Source of the DNA: Vishniacozyma victoriae
Lineage: Eukaryota; Basidiomycota; Tremellomycetes; Tremellales; Bulleribasidiaceae
DNA length: 64,000 nucleotides
Reading direction: 5' to 3'
NCBI GenBank assembly: GCA_017654735.1
Contig: JADPYG010000088.1
Coordinates: 3,286,001-3,350,000 of the forward strand
Numbering within the stretch: the stretch's first letter is position 1; the number at the start of each line of letters is the position of its first letter. The notes beneath the pieces were generated by a model, which worked only from the letters and a program-made list of their open reading frames with translations, was not told where the DNA came from and made no database searches. Shown here piece after piece: positions 34,587 through 46,865 of this stretch. The translations under genes were made by a program, and so were the position numbers.

Positions 34587-37500
34587 ATGACAATGTCTTC
34601 CTCCTACAGTAGACCATTTGGTGCGCCATCGTACCCCGACTCGCCGTCTGCAGCTACGGCCTCTTCCGTGAATTACTCTCAATATGGTGGATCAGCATTT
34701 TCACCCTCTCGACAACCACAACCGCTATCTGGATTTGGGCAGACTTCAGGCAGGCTTAATGCCGCGACTTCAGGATCTGGAAGGCCAGGAGGATCTGGAG
34801 CTAAGAATTCAGCAGGCAAGACGGCGGAAAGTAGGGAGATTGCAAGAGTGCATTTCAAGGCATTGAAGGGGTATCTCATGCAATGGCTTGACAAGGGTAT
34901 GTAGGAATGCGATAGGTAGAGATGAGCTGATGAGTAGAAACACCGACATCGAGAGCATCGGCTAGAGAGAAACTTACCAGATTGACGAAATTACAATTCC
35001 AGGAACTATCGACAGATGTCTATGATGAGCTCATGAGGAGATTGGAAGCGGACAGAGGGGAGAGTGATGGTGATGGTAAGCTGCAGACCTATTGGAGACC
35101 AAGCTGATGAGTAGTACCATTCTTGCCTGTCCGAGACGACTTTCACCCAAAACGAAATCAGGCTCGTCAGAAGCTCGCAACACTCCCCCGAAACAGGTTC
35201 AAGGATCTAGCTAGTGACGTTTTTTTCGAGCTCAACAGGAGATTCCCAGAATTCGAGGCTGAACACGTGAGTCATCAAATGGAATAGGAGCTGATGATAG
35301 GATGGAGAAGACGCATTTGCCGACCCACCACCTGCTCCTGGACCTCGTCATCCTTTCGCAGCAGGAAGCTCTTCCCACCTCTATCCCGACCAGCCCGAGC
35401 GTTCACGTATGGACCCGACCCCTCCACCTATCGCTCGTCTTAATTCAGCATCTTCATCCCACCGACGCCAGGCATCACGCAATATCTCTGGAGGCAGCTC
35501 TGTTGGCAGTTCAGGAATTCAAGCACATCGTCCGAGGCCGAGCCGAGATGACAGCAATGGAATGCGAGGACAACCCACGGCCGCTACTTCCGACATGGTC
35601 GTCCCGAATAAGAGCCGGATGAGGGAGGAAGAGATCGAAGTACCTTACGCCAGGGATAGTATGATCATGGATGAACCCCGTGCTCAGAGCCGCTCGTCAA
35701 ATCGACCAGGATCAAGGACGAGTTTCCAAGATCGAGAAACACCACTTGGGTCGAGGCAGGATTCGGGAGACGTCATGTCGCCAGCTTCGGCGGATGATAG
35801 GGAATATTACGATCGAATGAGTTTTAGCTCGAACGTCACCAATAAATCGAAATTGCCCACTGGACCAGGAGGATACAACGATGACATGGAGCAAAAGATT
35901 CGCTCCGAGTATGAGCTCAAGATTGCAGGATTAGAGAGGAGGGTACAGGCTGCAGAGAGGGATCGGGATGAAGCTAGGCGTCAGGAAGCATTCGAAGCGG
36001 AACGTCGTCGAGAGATGGAGGATGAGATCAGGGGCTTGAAAGAGGTGCGTGATGAGATGGAGATGAGCTGACAAATAGAGGGCGACGACACATGCGTCTT
36101 CGCTTCGGTCACTGCAGCATGAACTGGACATTGCAAGGGACGCTGCGGAAGCTGCCCGAGCACACGGCGAGCAGAACTCAAGGGGCGCAGAGGAAGAGGT
36201 AGAGCACTGGCGACACCGATGCGAATCGCTCGAGGATGAGCTACGCCGTTTGGAACAGGACAAGTCTGGCGGTCAAGGAGTGAGTCGGATATCTGGACCA
36301 TACACATATACTAACTAGCAGCACGATGACGGTCTGCCCGGGCTCAAGGCGGAGATGCGATCCCTTGTTGATGAGCTCAACTCGCTATCCATGAAGAATG
36401 ATGAACTCATGGCTCAACGCGAACAAGATGCCGAGGGAATGGACGAGATGGAAGCCAAAGTCCTAGAGTACAAGAAAAAATACGATTCCATCCGTATCGA
36501 GCTCAGGAATCTTAAGGGTAAGTCGAGAAGATAAACCGGAACTGATGATCAGCAACGTCGACAATGTTCATTTCGAAACCCTTTTCTGATGATCACCTAC
36601 CTGCTTCTGCCGATGGGAATATCGAGGATATCCACGTTTCTGCTTTCCAGACTGCCATTGACGGTCTGCTTTCGGCTGCTCGGTACGTCCCTGACCAGAG
36701 AGTTGTACTGATAGCAGATCATCCGCTCCCTCTGGTGTACTACCCGCAATGAAAGCTATAGTCGAAGCCGTCACTGAGGTTGGTGAAGATGTCAAGGCTT
36801 TCGAAGCCCATCCAAATATCGATGTCGACGTGTCACGCCTAGAATCACTCAAACACGAATCCACCACACGCCTCAATACACTCATGCAAGCTGCCCGGAA
36901 CCACGCCATGGCATCTGGTCTCTCGCCTGTTTCATTGCTCGATGCCGCCGCTGGCCACCTCACTTCGAATGTTATAGAAATCATCAAGTTGCTCAAGATC
37001 AAGCGAAGTGACAAGAACAGGGAGTTGAGAAGAAGCAGGAGTAGTCTCAGTATCAAGGATATGGTCAATCGAAGCAATTCTTACTCTGCTGCCCCTCCAC
37101 CTAGGGATGTGACCAAGGCGAATGGTGATTGGGATAGAGAGTATGGAATGAGTAACGGACAGGGTGAAGAGAGGTTACAAGAATCGCCAATTGTAGTTCA
37201 TCGACCTACGGACGAGAGGCCGACTCCTGCACCAATCAATACTCAGGCATACCCCGTCTCGACACCTACCGAACTCACACCAGCTTCAGCATCGGGGTAC
37301 ATGGCGCGTTCATTGAGCCAATCGACCGATGGACAGAGACAACAGCCTCTTCGTATCAACTCGTACCAATCTGCCAGTTCTCAAAAGAGCGATTCCTTCG
37401 ATTTAGAACGTAAAGCCTCTGTCTCAAGCAATGTTGCCGATTCTCGACCGATGGTTGAACGTAATGGATCACAAGGGCCCTCTGCTTATAGCTATGGGAA

Positions 37501-38039
37501 CGGTAGAGGATCACATATGTCGCCGGTGAATGAACCGATGTCTCCACAGGGTATGCCTTATGAGAAGGACAGTGGGGAGTTTGGATATAGGGATCAGCCT
37601 CAGGACAATCATGCCAACGATGGTGCAGACGAGCGTGAATGGGAGGATCTGAAGGTATGTTCTCACTTGTACAAACGTGCGCGATGCTGACCCGCAGCCC
37701 TACTTGAACACACAATCATCCGCACTGGTAAACTCGATCCAAAACCTCCTAGCGGCCATTCGAACCTCATCACCACCTTCAGTCCTTAACGAACACTTGT
37801 CAGAGGTCGTGGCAATAGCATCCTCAATAGTAGCTGTATCATCAAACGCTCTCCCAGCCTCATTACGCCAAGAAGGAGATGGGCTACTGAAAGAGTTGAT
37901 CAGGGATACGGATCGATTGAGTGAGGCTCAAGGGACGGGGGTCAATACGGGAGAAAAGGGGGTTAGGCAACAGATTGCAAGTGCTAGTTTTGGGGTTGCA
38001 AAGAGTTTGAAAGCTTTAATGAAGCTAGGGAGCGATTAG
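34587..38039 (+). CDS. SPA2: Polarisome scaffold protein Spa2
   Basis: Spa2 organises formins and polarity factors at sites of growth and cytokinesis. The N-terminus after MTMSSSYSRPFG is disordered. It is followed by two Spa2-homology/GIT repeats: SREIARVHFKALKGYLMQWL through KLQFQELSTDVYDELMRRL, then ARQKLATLPRNRFKDLASDVFFELNRRF. A long Ser/Arg/Pro-rich linker leads to a coiled coil (EQKIRSEYELKIAGLERRVQAAERDRDEARR... HRCESLEDELRRLEQDK... YKKKYDSIRIELRNL). The C-terminal four-helix domain includes FQTAIDGLLSAARS, MKAIVEAVTEVGEDVKAFE and VNSIQNLLAAIRTS, ending ALMKLGSD at 38039. About eight exons, roughly 950 residues. Domain order matches fungal Spa2/Sph1. Confidence 0.9.
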
Positions 38040-38206
38040 GTCTCGGGAGTATTCATTGTTATTATGCTTGCTGGTGTTTAGATATATTTGTAGCTATTAT
38101 GAAGGGTTATTGCAGCTCTGTAAGGGGCCTCGGCGATATGTCTGAATTAAACGTTAATCCCGTTGCATTAGCTTGCAACCTGGGACTACCGACTGAGCCA
38201 AATAGT

Positions 38207-38224
38207 CCCGGGTGTCAACCCGGG
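38207..38224. repeat. Perfect 7-bp inverted repeat, CCCGGGT-gtca-ACCCGGG
   Basis: A GC-rich hairpin with a 4-base loop in the 414-base convergent gap (38040-38453) between SPA2 and VCX1. A second imperfect pair (TGGGACT at 38181 and AGTCCC at 38204) overlaps it. The rest of the gap holds nothing I can name. Confidence 0.5.
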
Positions 38225-38453
38225 TTATCAGTCAACTTCCATGCATCACTGGTCTCGCTTGCGAGTCGGCGTCAGATAGGGATGAGAGAGAACAGCATTC
38301 GGTGAGATCGTGTATGACTGCATTCAACATTTCCCTATTCAACTATATACACCGAAAGATATAATGTGGTACCAATTTACAGGAGGCCCGATTCCATGTC
38401 TTCTCATTCGGCATCATTAACGAGATGCCTTATCTTTTCGTTCGTCCACTTGA

Positions 38454-40517
38454 CTAGTAGACGGGATCATAGTACCATGTGACTAGGGCGATCGAGACCC
38501 ATGCCATCATCATACAGAATCCTTCGAGGTAATTTGTCCGACCATCCGAAATGGCGAAATTGACAATTAGGATAGCGATTACCAATGTGATCCTACAGGT
38601 CAGCTTAGACTAAGTGTAGAGGAAAGAGACGCACGTTTCAAAGGTATCAAAGAAGAGCATCATGGGTTGACCGATTGCCCATCCGATAAGGACCAGGATC
38701 GGGAGGAGACAAAGTGATACTTGAATCGATGAACCAACAGCAATCGACATGGACAGATTAAGCTTGTCCTTGACGGAAACAGTGACTGCCGTAACGTGCT
38801 CGACGGCATTACCAATGACGGGCAAAAGGATGAGACCGACAAATTCTCGCGAGACGTTGGTTTGCTGAGTCAATCCGTCGATAGACGAGACGAGGTACTC
38901 GGCAGTGACACCGGCCAGACCGGCCATGGCGACCAGCATACCCATTGCCCATAGGAATCGGACCTTGGGCTCATCGCCGGTAGGGGCTCGGATGATCCGT
39001 CTCGCCTCGGCGTTGTCGGCAGGTCCACCAGTGGGAACAAATCGGACATGAACCGGTAGCTGAGCCTGTCGCTCGAGGTCAAGGACGTATGGCTGAGCAG
39101 GACCCTCGGGGATTGGCGATGGGACTCGAGGAGGAGTGGGTGGACCTGCAGTAACGTCGATGTTGGCCTCGTCCTTGGAGGTCGACCTCATGGACCATCG
39201 TCGAAGTCGTCGCATGGGTCCGGTGTTGCTGTCTGACGAAGCTGATGAGCCGCTGGAAGAGCTGCTTCCCATCGATGGGACCCAGTTGGGTCGGGGGAAG
39301 ACGGTAGCATGGTGAGGCGTCGGTCCATCGGGCAGGGGATGCATCTGCTTGGTCTTGGGGAGTCGGAACATGTACGCGTGGGCTACTGGTCAGCTACGGG
39401 TCAAAAGGATACACGGAAGACCTACTCCACAATTGGAAGGTGAGGAACATTCCGTATGCCGCTAGCAGGATGAAACTGAGACCTCGACTCATGGAGAGCA
39501 GATCGTCGAGCTCAGGACCGGTAGGGACGCCCTGTCGCCTAGCGTTATTGACGACGGTAGAGGTCATTGGGTAGGCGTAGTGGAAGGCAGCGGGGAGGAC
39601 AATCGCCGCGATCTGGATGTCAGTAAGACTCCGCGCGATGAAGAGAGTACGTACCGATAGACCAAGAAGAGAAATATGCATCTGGGCACCGGCGAGGGCG
39701 TAGAGCTGCTCGTGGAATCGGAGACCACCAGCAAAGTAACTCATACCGAGTACGAGCAAGATGTTGGAGAGGATGGATCCGATCATACTGGCTTGTACGA
39801 TATCGATGTCTCCCTTGACCAGTGCGAGGATGGCGATCAATAGCTCGATCACGTTACTAAAAGTCAGCATAGGGACAAGAATCAAAGGGGGACATACCCA
39901 AAGGTGGCGTTCAAGAGACCTCCCCAAGCTTCTCCCAATCGGAGAGCGACCTCTTCAGTGGCGAACGCCAGTCCTCCTGCGAGTGGCAAGACACTCAACA
40001 GACAGGCGACAAAGACGACCACATCGGACTGTCCTGTGTTGGCGAGAGCCCAGGCGATCGGCAGTAGTACCGGGGCGGCACAGATAATTGGACATCCTTT
40101 GATCGTGTTCTGTCATTAGCAGTTGATGGAGCGGCCGGAAACAAGTAGACGTACAATGGCAGAGGTCTTCCACGATATGAATGGGAAAGCAGGCTCCTGG
40201 TCTTCGTCATCGGGATGATGAGAAGAGTAGATTGAAGTTGTATCCTGTCCACTTGGCGATGGATTCAATGTGGTTTCCATCGTTCCGTGCCCGGTACTCG
40301 CAGTACCGGGGGTGGCGTAATCCTTTTCATTGATTGCTGCATCGCGAGTAGCGATGGGCGCGAGCGGTATGGGCTCACTGCTGACGAACGAGAGTGGCTC
40401 GGGTTGGGTGGTTGAGGTGATTCCTCGATTTACTTGATGATTACTGTGGGAGTAACCTCGTATATCAGGCTCGAGATCGGGTTCAGGATCGGGTTCTGTA
40501 TTGAAAGTATTGACCAT
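38454..40517 (-). CDS. VCX1: Vacuolar Ca2+/H+ exchanger (CAX family)
   Basis: Moves cytosolic Ca2+ into the vacuole in exchange for protons. The ATG at 40517 (MVNTFNTEPDPEPD) begins a disordered acidic cytoplasmic leader of about 120 residues. The first CAX alpha-repeat follows, with LLNATFGNVIELLIAILAL across an intron and then GSILSNILLVLGMSYFAGG. The central loop is long and Ser/Arg/Pro-rich (SSSSSGSSASSDSNTGPMRRLRR). The second alpha-repeat is LLPVIGNAVEHVTAVTVS, then VGSSIQVSLCLLP. A final exon gives ITLVIAILIVNFAISDGRTNYLEGF and VTWYYDPVY with TAG at 38454. Roughly eleven membrane helices. In the family the Glu of GNxxE and the Asn/His residues of both repeats bind the ions. About seven exons. 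Confidence 0.93.
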
Positions 40518-41454
40518 AGATGTAGTGGAGTAAGTGTGAGATGTAGTTGATGGATTCAAGAGTGATTGATATAGTAGAGTGGATAGTGAATGCGGGGACT
40601 GGACATTAGGTGACGATGCGCGACTGCCGGTATACCACCGTCATCCAGTGCAATCTGTGAAACACGCGGTGATATCCCCACTTAGCACGACATGATCGGC
40701 ACGAGATCAGAGGAATGCACAGCTAAACTAAACTTCTTTCATCTTCCTTTCGTATTGCCCCTTTATTACTCCTTTGAGTGAAAATCGCGCACCTTGGCAT
40801 TCATCGGTCATCTCCGAATATAGTGTGGGGAAATGTGGCAAACGTGCGGCAATGGTCACCTTGAGATAAGCTATCAATTACTAGCATGTGGGCTACATGG
40901 TAGCGACAGGACTCTGGCGTGTTAAGCTAGACGGTGGCAGCCCAAGTATGCTGAGATATCGACGGCGCTAGCTCACGCGGAATTGGCGGATCCTACGGCT
41001 CGGCCGGTCTTGTGATAATTGCAGGACCGGCATCTCTACGGATGATCTGAAGCCGGACTATCAATAGCTTATCGGTCTCTTTTTGCCTATGATAAGGCGA
41101 CGTGACTGACAAGCCCACTAGTGAGCCGGTGAGAAATGATTGAAGCATGGGCCCCATCGGATCCAATGTGACATCTAGGATCTATTCCCCAACTCACCGT
41201 TTGTGTATCGTTCTCCGATCGACGTAGACTCGGGTTCATGTGTTATGCATGAGCTCATAGCGTAAGTAAGGATGAGGATTCAGAATCCAAGAGTGACGTG
41301 TGAGAAGGCATCAAAGAGGTCTCGAGTATTAATCGAATTTGGGTAGAGGCGAGTCAATGTCAAGGAGATGCCCACGAGTCTTGGGATGTGCTGGGAGAAG
41401 ATAAGCAGCGGCGAAGGTTGAGGAGCTGAGAATGATCGATTTGCATCACACTGT
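40518..41454. other. Long intergenic region upstream of VCX1
   Basis: About 940 bases without a long open frame on either strand. The left part is presumably the VCX1 promoter. It contains scattered CGG/CCGGT-type words (for example GGCCGGTCTTGTG near 41000) but no clear repeat, RNA gene or ORF. Confidence 0.5.
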
Positions 41455-44400
41455 TCACAGACAAATCATTACACGATACGCCATGTGAAGAACATGAAAT
41501 CGTTCCATCTGGCTAATGAGACAGTAGAAGAGGAGCTGGTCAAGATTAGCATAGTGTCCTTGTACCGACTTACCTCCTGGATCCTCTCTTGTGCTTTGGC
41601 ATCGGTATGCATAGAATCGATAATATGACGCTTTCTCTCCCTGACCATCACGAGAATAGTGAAATAGTGATTGTCAACCAGCCCAAACCCATGACTACGA
41701 TCCAATTGGAAAATGTCTGGTGCGAGATGGCGTGGCTCTTGATGACGGTCCTCGGTGTGCTTCTGGACTTCCCCTTGGTGATGCCGGTCTTTGGAGTGTA
41801 CTCGTCGGACGAGTCTCCAAGACTGATGGACCATTTGAGGAGTAGCTCAATATCTATATCACCAGCTGAATGCACTGAGGATTAGCTTGCATCGATGTTG
41901 AATGGGTTGACGACATACTGGGATCTTCTACATCTACATTATCACCCTCTTCACCAGCAAGCACTCTGGCAGCGGCGACAAAGTTCTCCAAGCTTTCGGT
42001 CCCAGTCTCTGCCAGACGTCTCAGAGTGAGACTGATCATTTTGATGAGTGGAGATATACCCCACAAAAGGAACCTGACTGCCGAGGATCTATCGTTGTCG
42101 TCGCCTCCATCCTGGAAATGAATTGAATCGAAGAATTTGGCGAGCGATTGGATATTGGCCCTTTCTCTCGGGCTCAGGGGGTGACTTTCGTCGTTCATGA
42201 TGATGTCGTCACCGAGAGAAAGGTACTCATCGAGGGATAGATCGGTCATGTCGTCGTCGACCGTCTCTGACGATAAGCTTGGACCAGCCCCCACTTCGGC
42301 CAGAGCCTTGGCGTCTCGAGCGATCCTCTCTGTCGATTTTTTACCAGCAATAGGGGAGAATGCTAGTGACTGGCGATTCGAGTTCGATCGTTCGATGGAT
42401 CGAGTTGATCTGCAGCGTTCGGTGATGAAATTGTTGCTTGTCTGATGGATTCAGACAAGCGATCCATAACTGGATCTTCTCGAACGAGGACTCCTCCAGC
42501 ACCATCCAGACACAGGTCGTACAGGACCGATATCTCATTGTTGGATGATCGAGTCGAGTTCGGTATCCTCGACACCGGCAATCTACTAGCATCATGCAGA
42601 AATGTTGCAGGTATCGGGTGATGATGTGTCGACACCAGCCTGACTGGTAGTCGCAAGAGCAGGGAGGCTAAACATCAGTTGACGACTCGACGTTGTTGAC
42701 GACAACTCACGACGGCCACACCTTCTCTCCACAAGCTGTAGGCGGGCGACAGCTTGGATGGAGAAATGTCGCGGTGGTTCATCCAAACCGCAGCAAGTAC
42801 AACAGCTGTAGTAGCTGCACTGGTTCAGGTCAGCTCATGTCGTTGTAGAGTTTGGCCGACTCACCTGGTCCCCTTGCGTACTTCAATCATCATACGATCG
42901 TGGTAGGCAAAATTTTGAACTTGTCTCGGCGATACCCTGACGGCCTTGAACCACAACGAGCCCCATCCGGCTCGACAGCACCCATCTTCCAGTAAGGCGA
43001 TCACGACTTCGGTCTTTTTGGGTTGGAGAGCAAAGACTCGGCTGGTTCGGGTTGCTTCTTGCCAGGTCGGTGCCGTAGCGCCAAGAGCTTCGTAGACGAC
43101 ATTGGCGACAAGTGTACAGTCACATGCAGTCATTGCGAGGCATGTGTCGCGGATGACTGAGTAAAGTGAAACCTCGATCGTGATACCGATCTCCTTGACG
43201 GCTGCAAGAAGGCGGGAATCGGCATTGATGCGGATCAGAGGAATGGGAGCGGAGATGAGTCCTTGAATGTGTAGTATTAAACGTGGGAGATCCGTCAAAG
43301 GTCCGAGGACGTAGCCAACTAGGGGTCAGGACAATCTCCCATCTTGTGGAGACTTACGAGGACGAATGACATCCTGACAGTCTTTGGTAGTGATGGTGAC
43401 AATGGGCATCGGTGTGGAGGCGCACGTGCAAAACCAAGAGTCTAGAACCAAACCGTATCCGCTGATGTTGGAAGCGTATACCTTGATCTGGTTTTCCTTG
43501 AGGTGGATATTCGAGGTATCCAGCGCCCAACTGGTTGTAAGCCGTCTGACTCGTTCTGGCTAATGAGGGGACTCACTGCCTTGCCACTACAAGCTTGGCA
43601 CCTTCCAGAGCGTTCTGAATACAGGCTGGGATGCTCTGTAGCTCTTCAATCATTAAAGCTAGGTCCTCGGGAGGGGCGGCATCTGGGGCGTCAGTTTCAA
43701 ACTTTCAACATACCACTCACCTCCAGCTTGCAAACAATCGTCAAGAGTGTACATTGCCCTACTGGCAATCTCGGTCCATGGAGGACTCGTATTGTTTGAA
43801 TAATCCCAAAGTGAAGGTGATGAAAAGAAAAGTGAGTAGGAGATGAAGAAGGTCGTGATGAGCAACACGTCCTTGGGAATCAATGCGCCAGGCCCTGTTC
43901 GAAGCTTTCTAAAGCTTTCTGATCGGTTTATATCGTATATTCGCGGATATTTTGATGTGTCGGGTACCACCAAAGGAGTACTCGGACCTTGGCTTCGAGA
44001 CTCGGGTTGAGCAGAATCCTGTTGGATACTTCCCCTCTTCCTGGAGCCGGCAGTCGAGATGAGCGAGGCAGCATCATCGGTTTACACGATGGCTTCTGTA
44101 TTATTCTGGACCAGAGCTATGGTGTTGCTCGAGGACCTGCTGCTCTTGATCCCTATTTCGTCAAATGGGATCACTTGGAATTATGGGAGATTACTTACGA
44201 AACGGATGACTACGGCATCTTCGACCTTCTTCATCCGACCTCGGACAGGAGTTGTGGTCCTATTAGTGTCTTTGGATCCCTGGCTCGAAGGTGGCTCGTT
44301 CGACAAGCCGACCATACGCCGGAGCGACATTGTACTTGGTCGCGGTAGTGATATCAGACTGGGAGGAACCACCAAATACAGATCGGGGAGAAGGAGCGTC

Positions 44401-45762
44401 ATCCCATTCGTTGAGAAATCTGGGAGGGTACTATAAGTCAGCCTAGACAATCATCCCGATCAAACTAGAGACCTACACGCTGGGCGGGATACATCAAGGA
44501 TGGCTGAACTAGTAACTGGGAGGCAGGGATCCGGTGAATACCATCTTGAGCCTGGTAGTCATGGAATGCATTGTTGACGAGGTCGATCAAGACCCGCTTG
44601 ACGCGGGTTGAGGGCCAGACCAAATCTGCCTCGATCGGTTGGGGCAAGACGGGAGAGTCTCATCGCTTCAACAACAATCCGAATAGTCGGCATTGACCAA
44701 GAGAAACCTTTGTTCGATGACATCGGCCGCAGGTGAGGACCATACTTTTACCAGAAGCTTCGATGATGGTGATGTATCGGCCCGTATCTGCACCGATGGG
44801 ATGCCTAATCCGATTTGCATGGCTGGTTCGATCGCACTATCGGCGCAAATGGTCCCCATGATCCTAGTATGTCAGCTCAAGTCCCGTTACATGGCCTAGC
44901 TCCCCTCTATGCTCCGGTTCGTCTACCTCTCACTACACTAAAAAATTGACACTTACCGGCCTATTTTGGGAAATTTATCATCTTATGCCGCCTCCGGTCC
45001 CGACCAAGCAATGAGAGGAGCGGGAAGATCTTCACATCGTCAGCTCGTCTTTGTGGTGATATTATGGGATTGTGCTCACCACTGAATCTATAGAAGGCTC
45101 CAGAAGGAAGGAGAGAAGGTGATCGTCACCAGAAGCCGCTTGGGGGTCTTGGCATTAGACGTCAGGTAGATCCATGGCATCTTGTATCTTCGGTAATCTC
45201 CCAAAGAGGATGCTGCTGTAAAGTCAGCGCTACTGGACGGATCGCTCCAGTCCTCGATTTTATACCACATACCGCTGATATGTTCATATAGCCAGAATGT
45301 GTTGATGAGTAAAGGGGAGAAGGAAGGGAAGTTGATTGAAGCACCATACACACACCTGTCGCGTGACCCTGACTGAGCATTCAACCCTTGTCAGCTGTGT
45401 TCTATCGCTCAACTTTAATTCTTGGACAGCAGCCTTGTATCCAAAGTGAGCTTGCGGCACGGAAGATATCATACTCTGGAGCACTGCCTACCAGGAAAGC
45501 CCAGCAAGAAGCTTGCAACCTATCGGAAGGTAGTTGATCCTTAGGCCATAATCTGACGCGGGACCTCAGTCAACGCTTCAGAACTTCTTATGCGTGCTTG
45601 CATCTGAGAGCTTCGACCGCCTGAGGAGAGGCTACAACTTGGCTGTAATGATGCGGCTGTATAGGAGGCCACCCCTTGCATGTCTTCGTGCGGCCGCCAG
45701 ATCGTTGGTTCCCCGTTCCTCCGGCCACCGTCCCCCTCTCCCCACATGTACAATGACCACAC
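41455..45762 (-). pseudogene. Large multi-exon membrane-protein gene with many frame breaks, probable pseudogene
   Basis: Protein-like blocks run along the minus strand with good introns (GTGAGT...CTGAC...CAG near 42850; GTAAGT near 44195; GTAGGT...CTGAC...TATAG near 44420). Blocks in order: FPSFSPLLINTFWLYEHISGMWYKIEDW; SGAFYRFSDLPAPLIAW; DDKFPKIGR joined to IMGTICADSAIEPAMQIG and SSKLLVKVWSSP; LPQPIEADLVWPSTRVKRVL; RFLNEWDDAPSPRSVFGG; a membrane segment VLLITTFFISYSLFFSSP; LPRLILHIQGLISAPIPL; FALQPKKTEVVIALL; FLLWGISPLIKMISLTLRRL; and a last span NWIVVMGLGWLTITISLF. Adjacent blocks often need a 1-base shift or a stop to be crossed (near 45110, 44990, 44655, 44310, 42600, 42390, 41660). Neighbouring genes show none of this. 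The alternative is unusual introns or two overlapping genes. No family recognised. Confidence 0.5.
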
Positions 45763-46865
45763 CGAGAAACCACACCGAGGCTCACCTCGACAACAAAACG
45801 ACAGATGATGGCTTCATGACCCAGACGGCTACTTTTCGGTATCCAACCGGACTCTCCCCGCTCCTTCCCGCCAAGATGACCAATGTCTCGGCGTGGCGGT
45901 GCCATCTGAATCTTTAATGATGAGTATAGATCAATGCAGTCGGGACTGGCGAATCACGACTGACGTCGTCATCGTCTATCTGTCGCCATCGCTCTGCGGT
46001 GTCTAAATGCAGCTCCTCAATAAAATGGTGGCAGATCCTCAGTTTGCAAAAACCAAGAGCTGGCGCGTCATTTAGACAAATCGGTAGAAGGTTCCCGGTC
46101 TCTCGGAAGAATGTGTATGCGTCCGGTGCCCGGTCCGCCAATGAAGGTCTGGATTGCCCTGGTGCCAAGTGCTTGGGTTATTGGAGTGTCGCTGTTCTTC
46201 CTCTTTGAGGTAATTATATGGTGGCGCTGGGCGATCCGTTTCTATTTCTTGTTGTCGCAATAGCCTGTGGGGGTCTTGATTTAATTTTAGGAATCCAGGT
46301 ACAAAGGATGCTCTGAGATTGTCTTGTCAGGGTCGCCATTTTCTTGGGCGCAGTCTTAAGGTGTATGCTCTTGGTGACTCTACCATACATGTGGAAGAGG
46401 TCCGACAGCTCATGGACACCTCCTATATTCATCGACGATGCTCATGCATCTGCAGCTCGCTACATGCATCTGCAGCTCGCTGCATGCAAGCGAGAAGCAC
46501 CGCCGTATGCAGTGTTCTAAGTGTGTAACAGCACCAATCTATATACAGGCACACGTTCTATCTTGGCATTGCCCAAGTATTTTGAGCCTTGCCAAGAACA
46601 CCTTTCCAGAACGATTCTTGGCTTACTTGGAACCATGAATCCCATTATAAAGGAGACTCCCCCCGTACTCTGCGCCCCTTCTTCACATTCACATCCACCG
46701 CTACTATCGACCAGATCATTCACAAGTTTCCTATAACTTTACATATCGACAACATCAACCAATCCAGCCCATTGCCGATCACTTACCATCCCCGCTTGCC
46801 CGGATTAAAATAACGCGAACGACGCACTCCTTCCAGCGCATACCCTTCCACCCAATTCCAACACG
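45763..46865. other. Region upstream of the small unknown gene, largely without genes
   Basis: About 1.1 kb. Frames of 60-110 codons exist on both strands, but none has motifs or plausible splicing. It may hold the remains of the 5' end of the decayed gene to the left and the promoter of the gene at 46866. It contains the short tandem repeat at 46443-46488. Confidence 0.4.
46443..46488. repeat. Short tandem repeat, 20-base unit, 2.3 copies
   Basis: Two consecutive copies of CATGCATCTGCAGCTCGCT plus A or G (46443-46462 and 46463-46482), followed by a partial third copy CATGCA. The copies differ only at the last base, which suggests a recent local duplication. No mobile-element termini are seen around it. 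Confidence 0.85.

Noticed and set aside
38207..38224. Hairpin as a bacterial-type terminator
   Set aside because: The organism is a fungus; such hairpins do not terminate Pol II, and no T-run follows.
43989..44348. 119-codon plus-strand frame MASRLGLSRILLDTSP...
   Set aside because: It overlaps minus-strand exons with good donors and branch sites; no plus-strand splice signals surround it.
41455..45762. UVRAG/Vps38-type C2 protein as identity of the decayed locus
   Set aside because: The block SSKLLVKVWSS vaguely resembles that family, but the RLRHL-type helix and coiled coil are not found.
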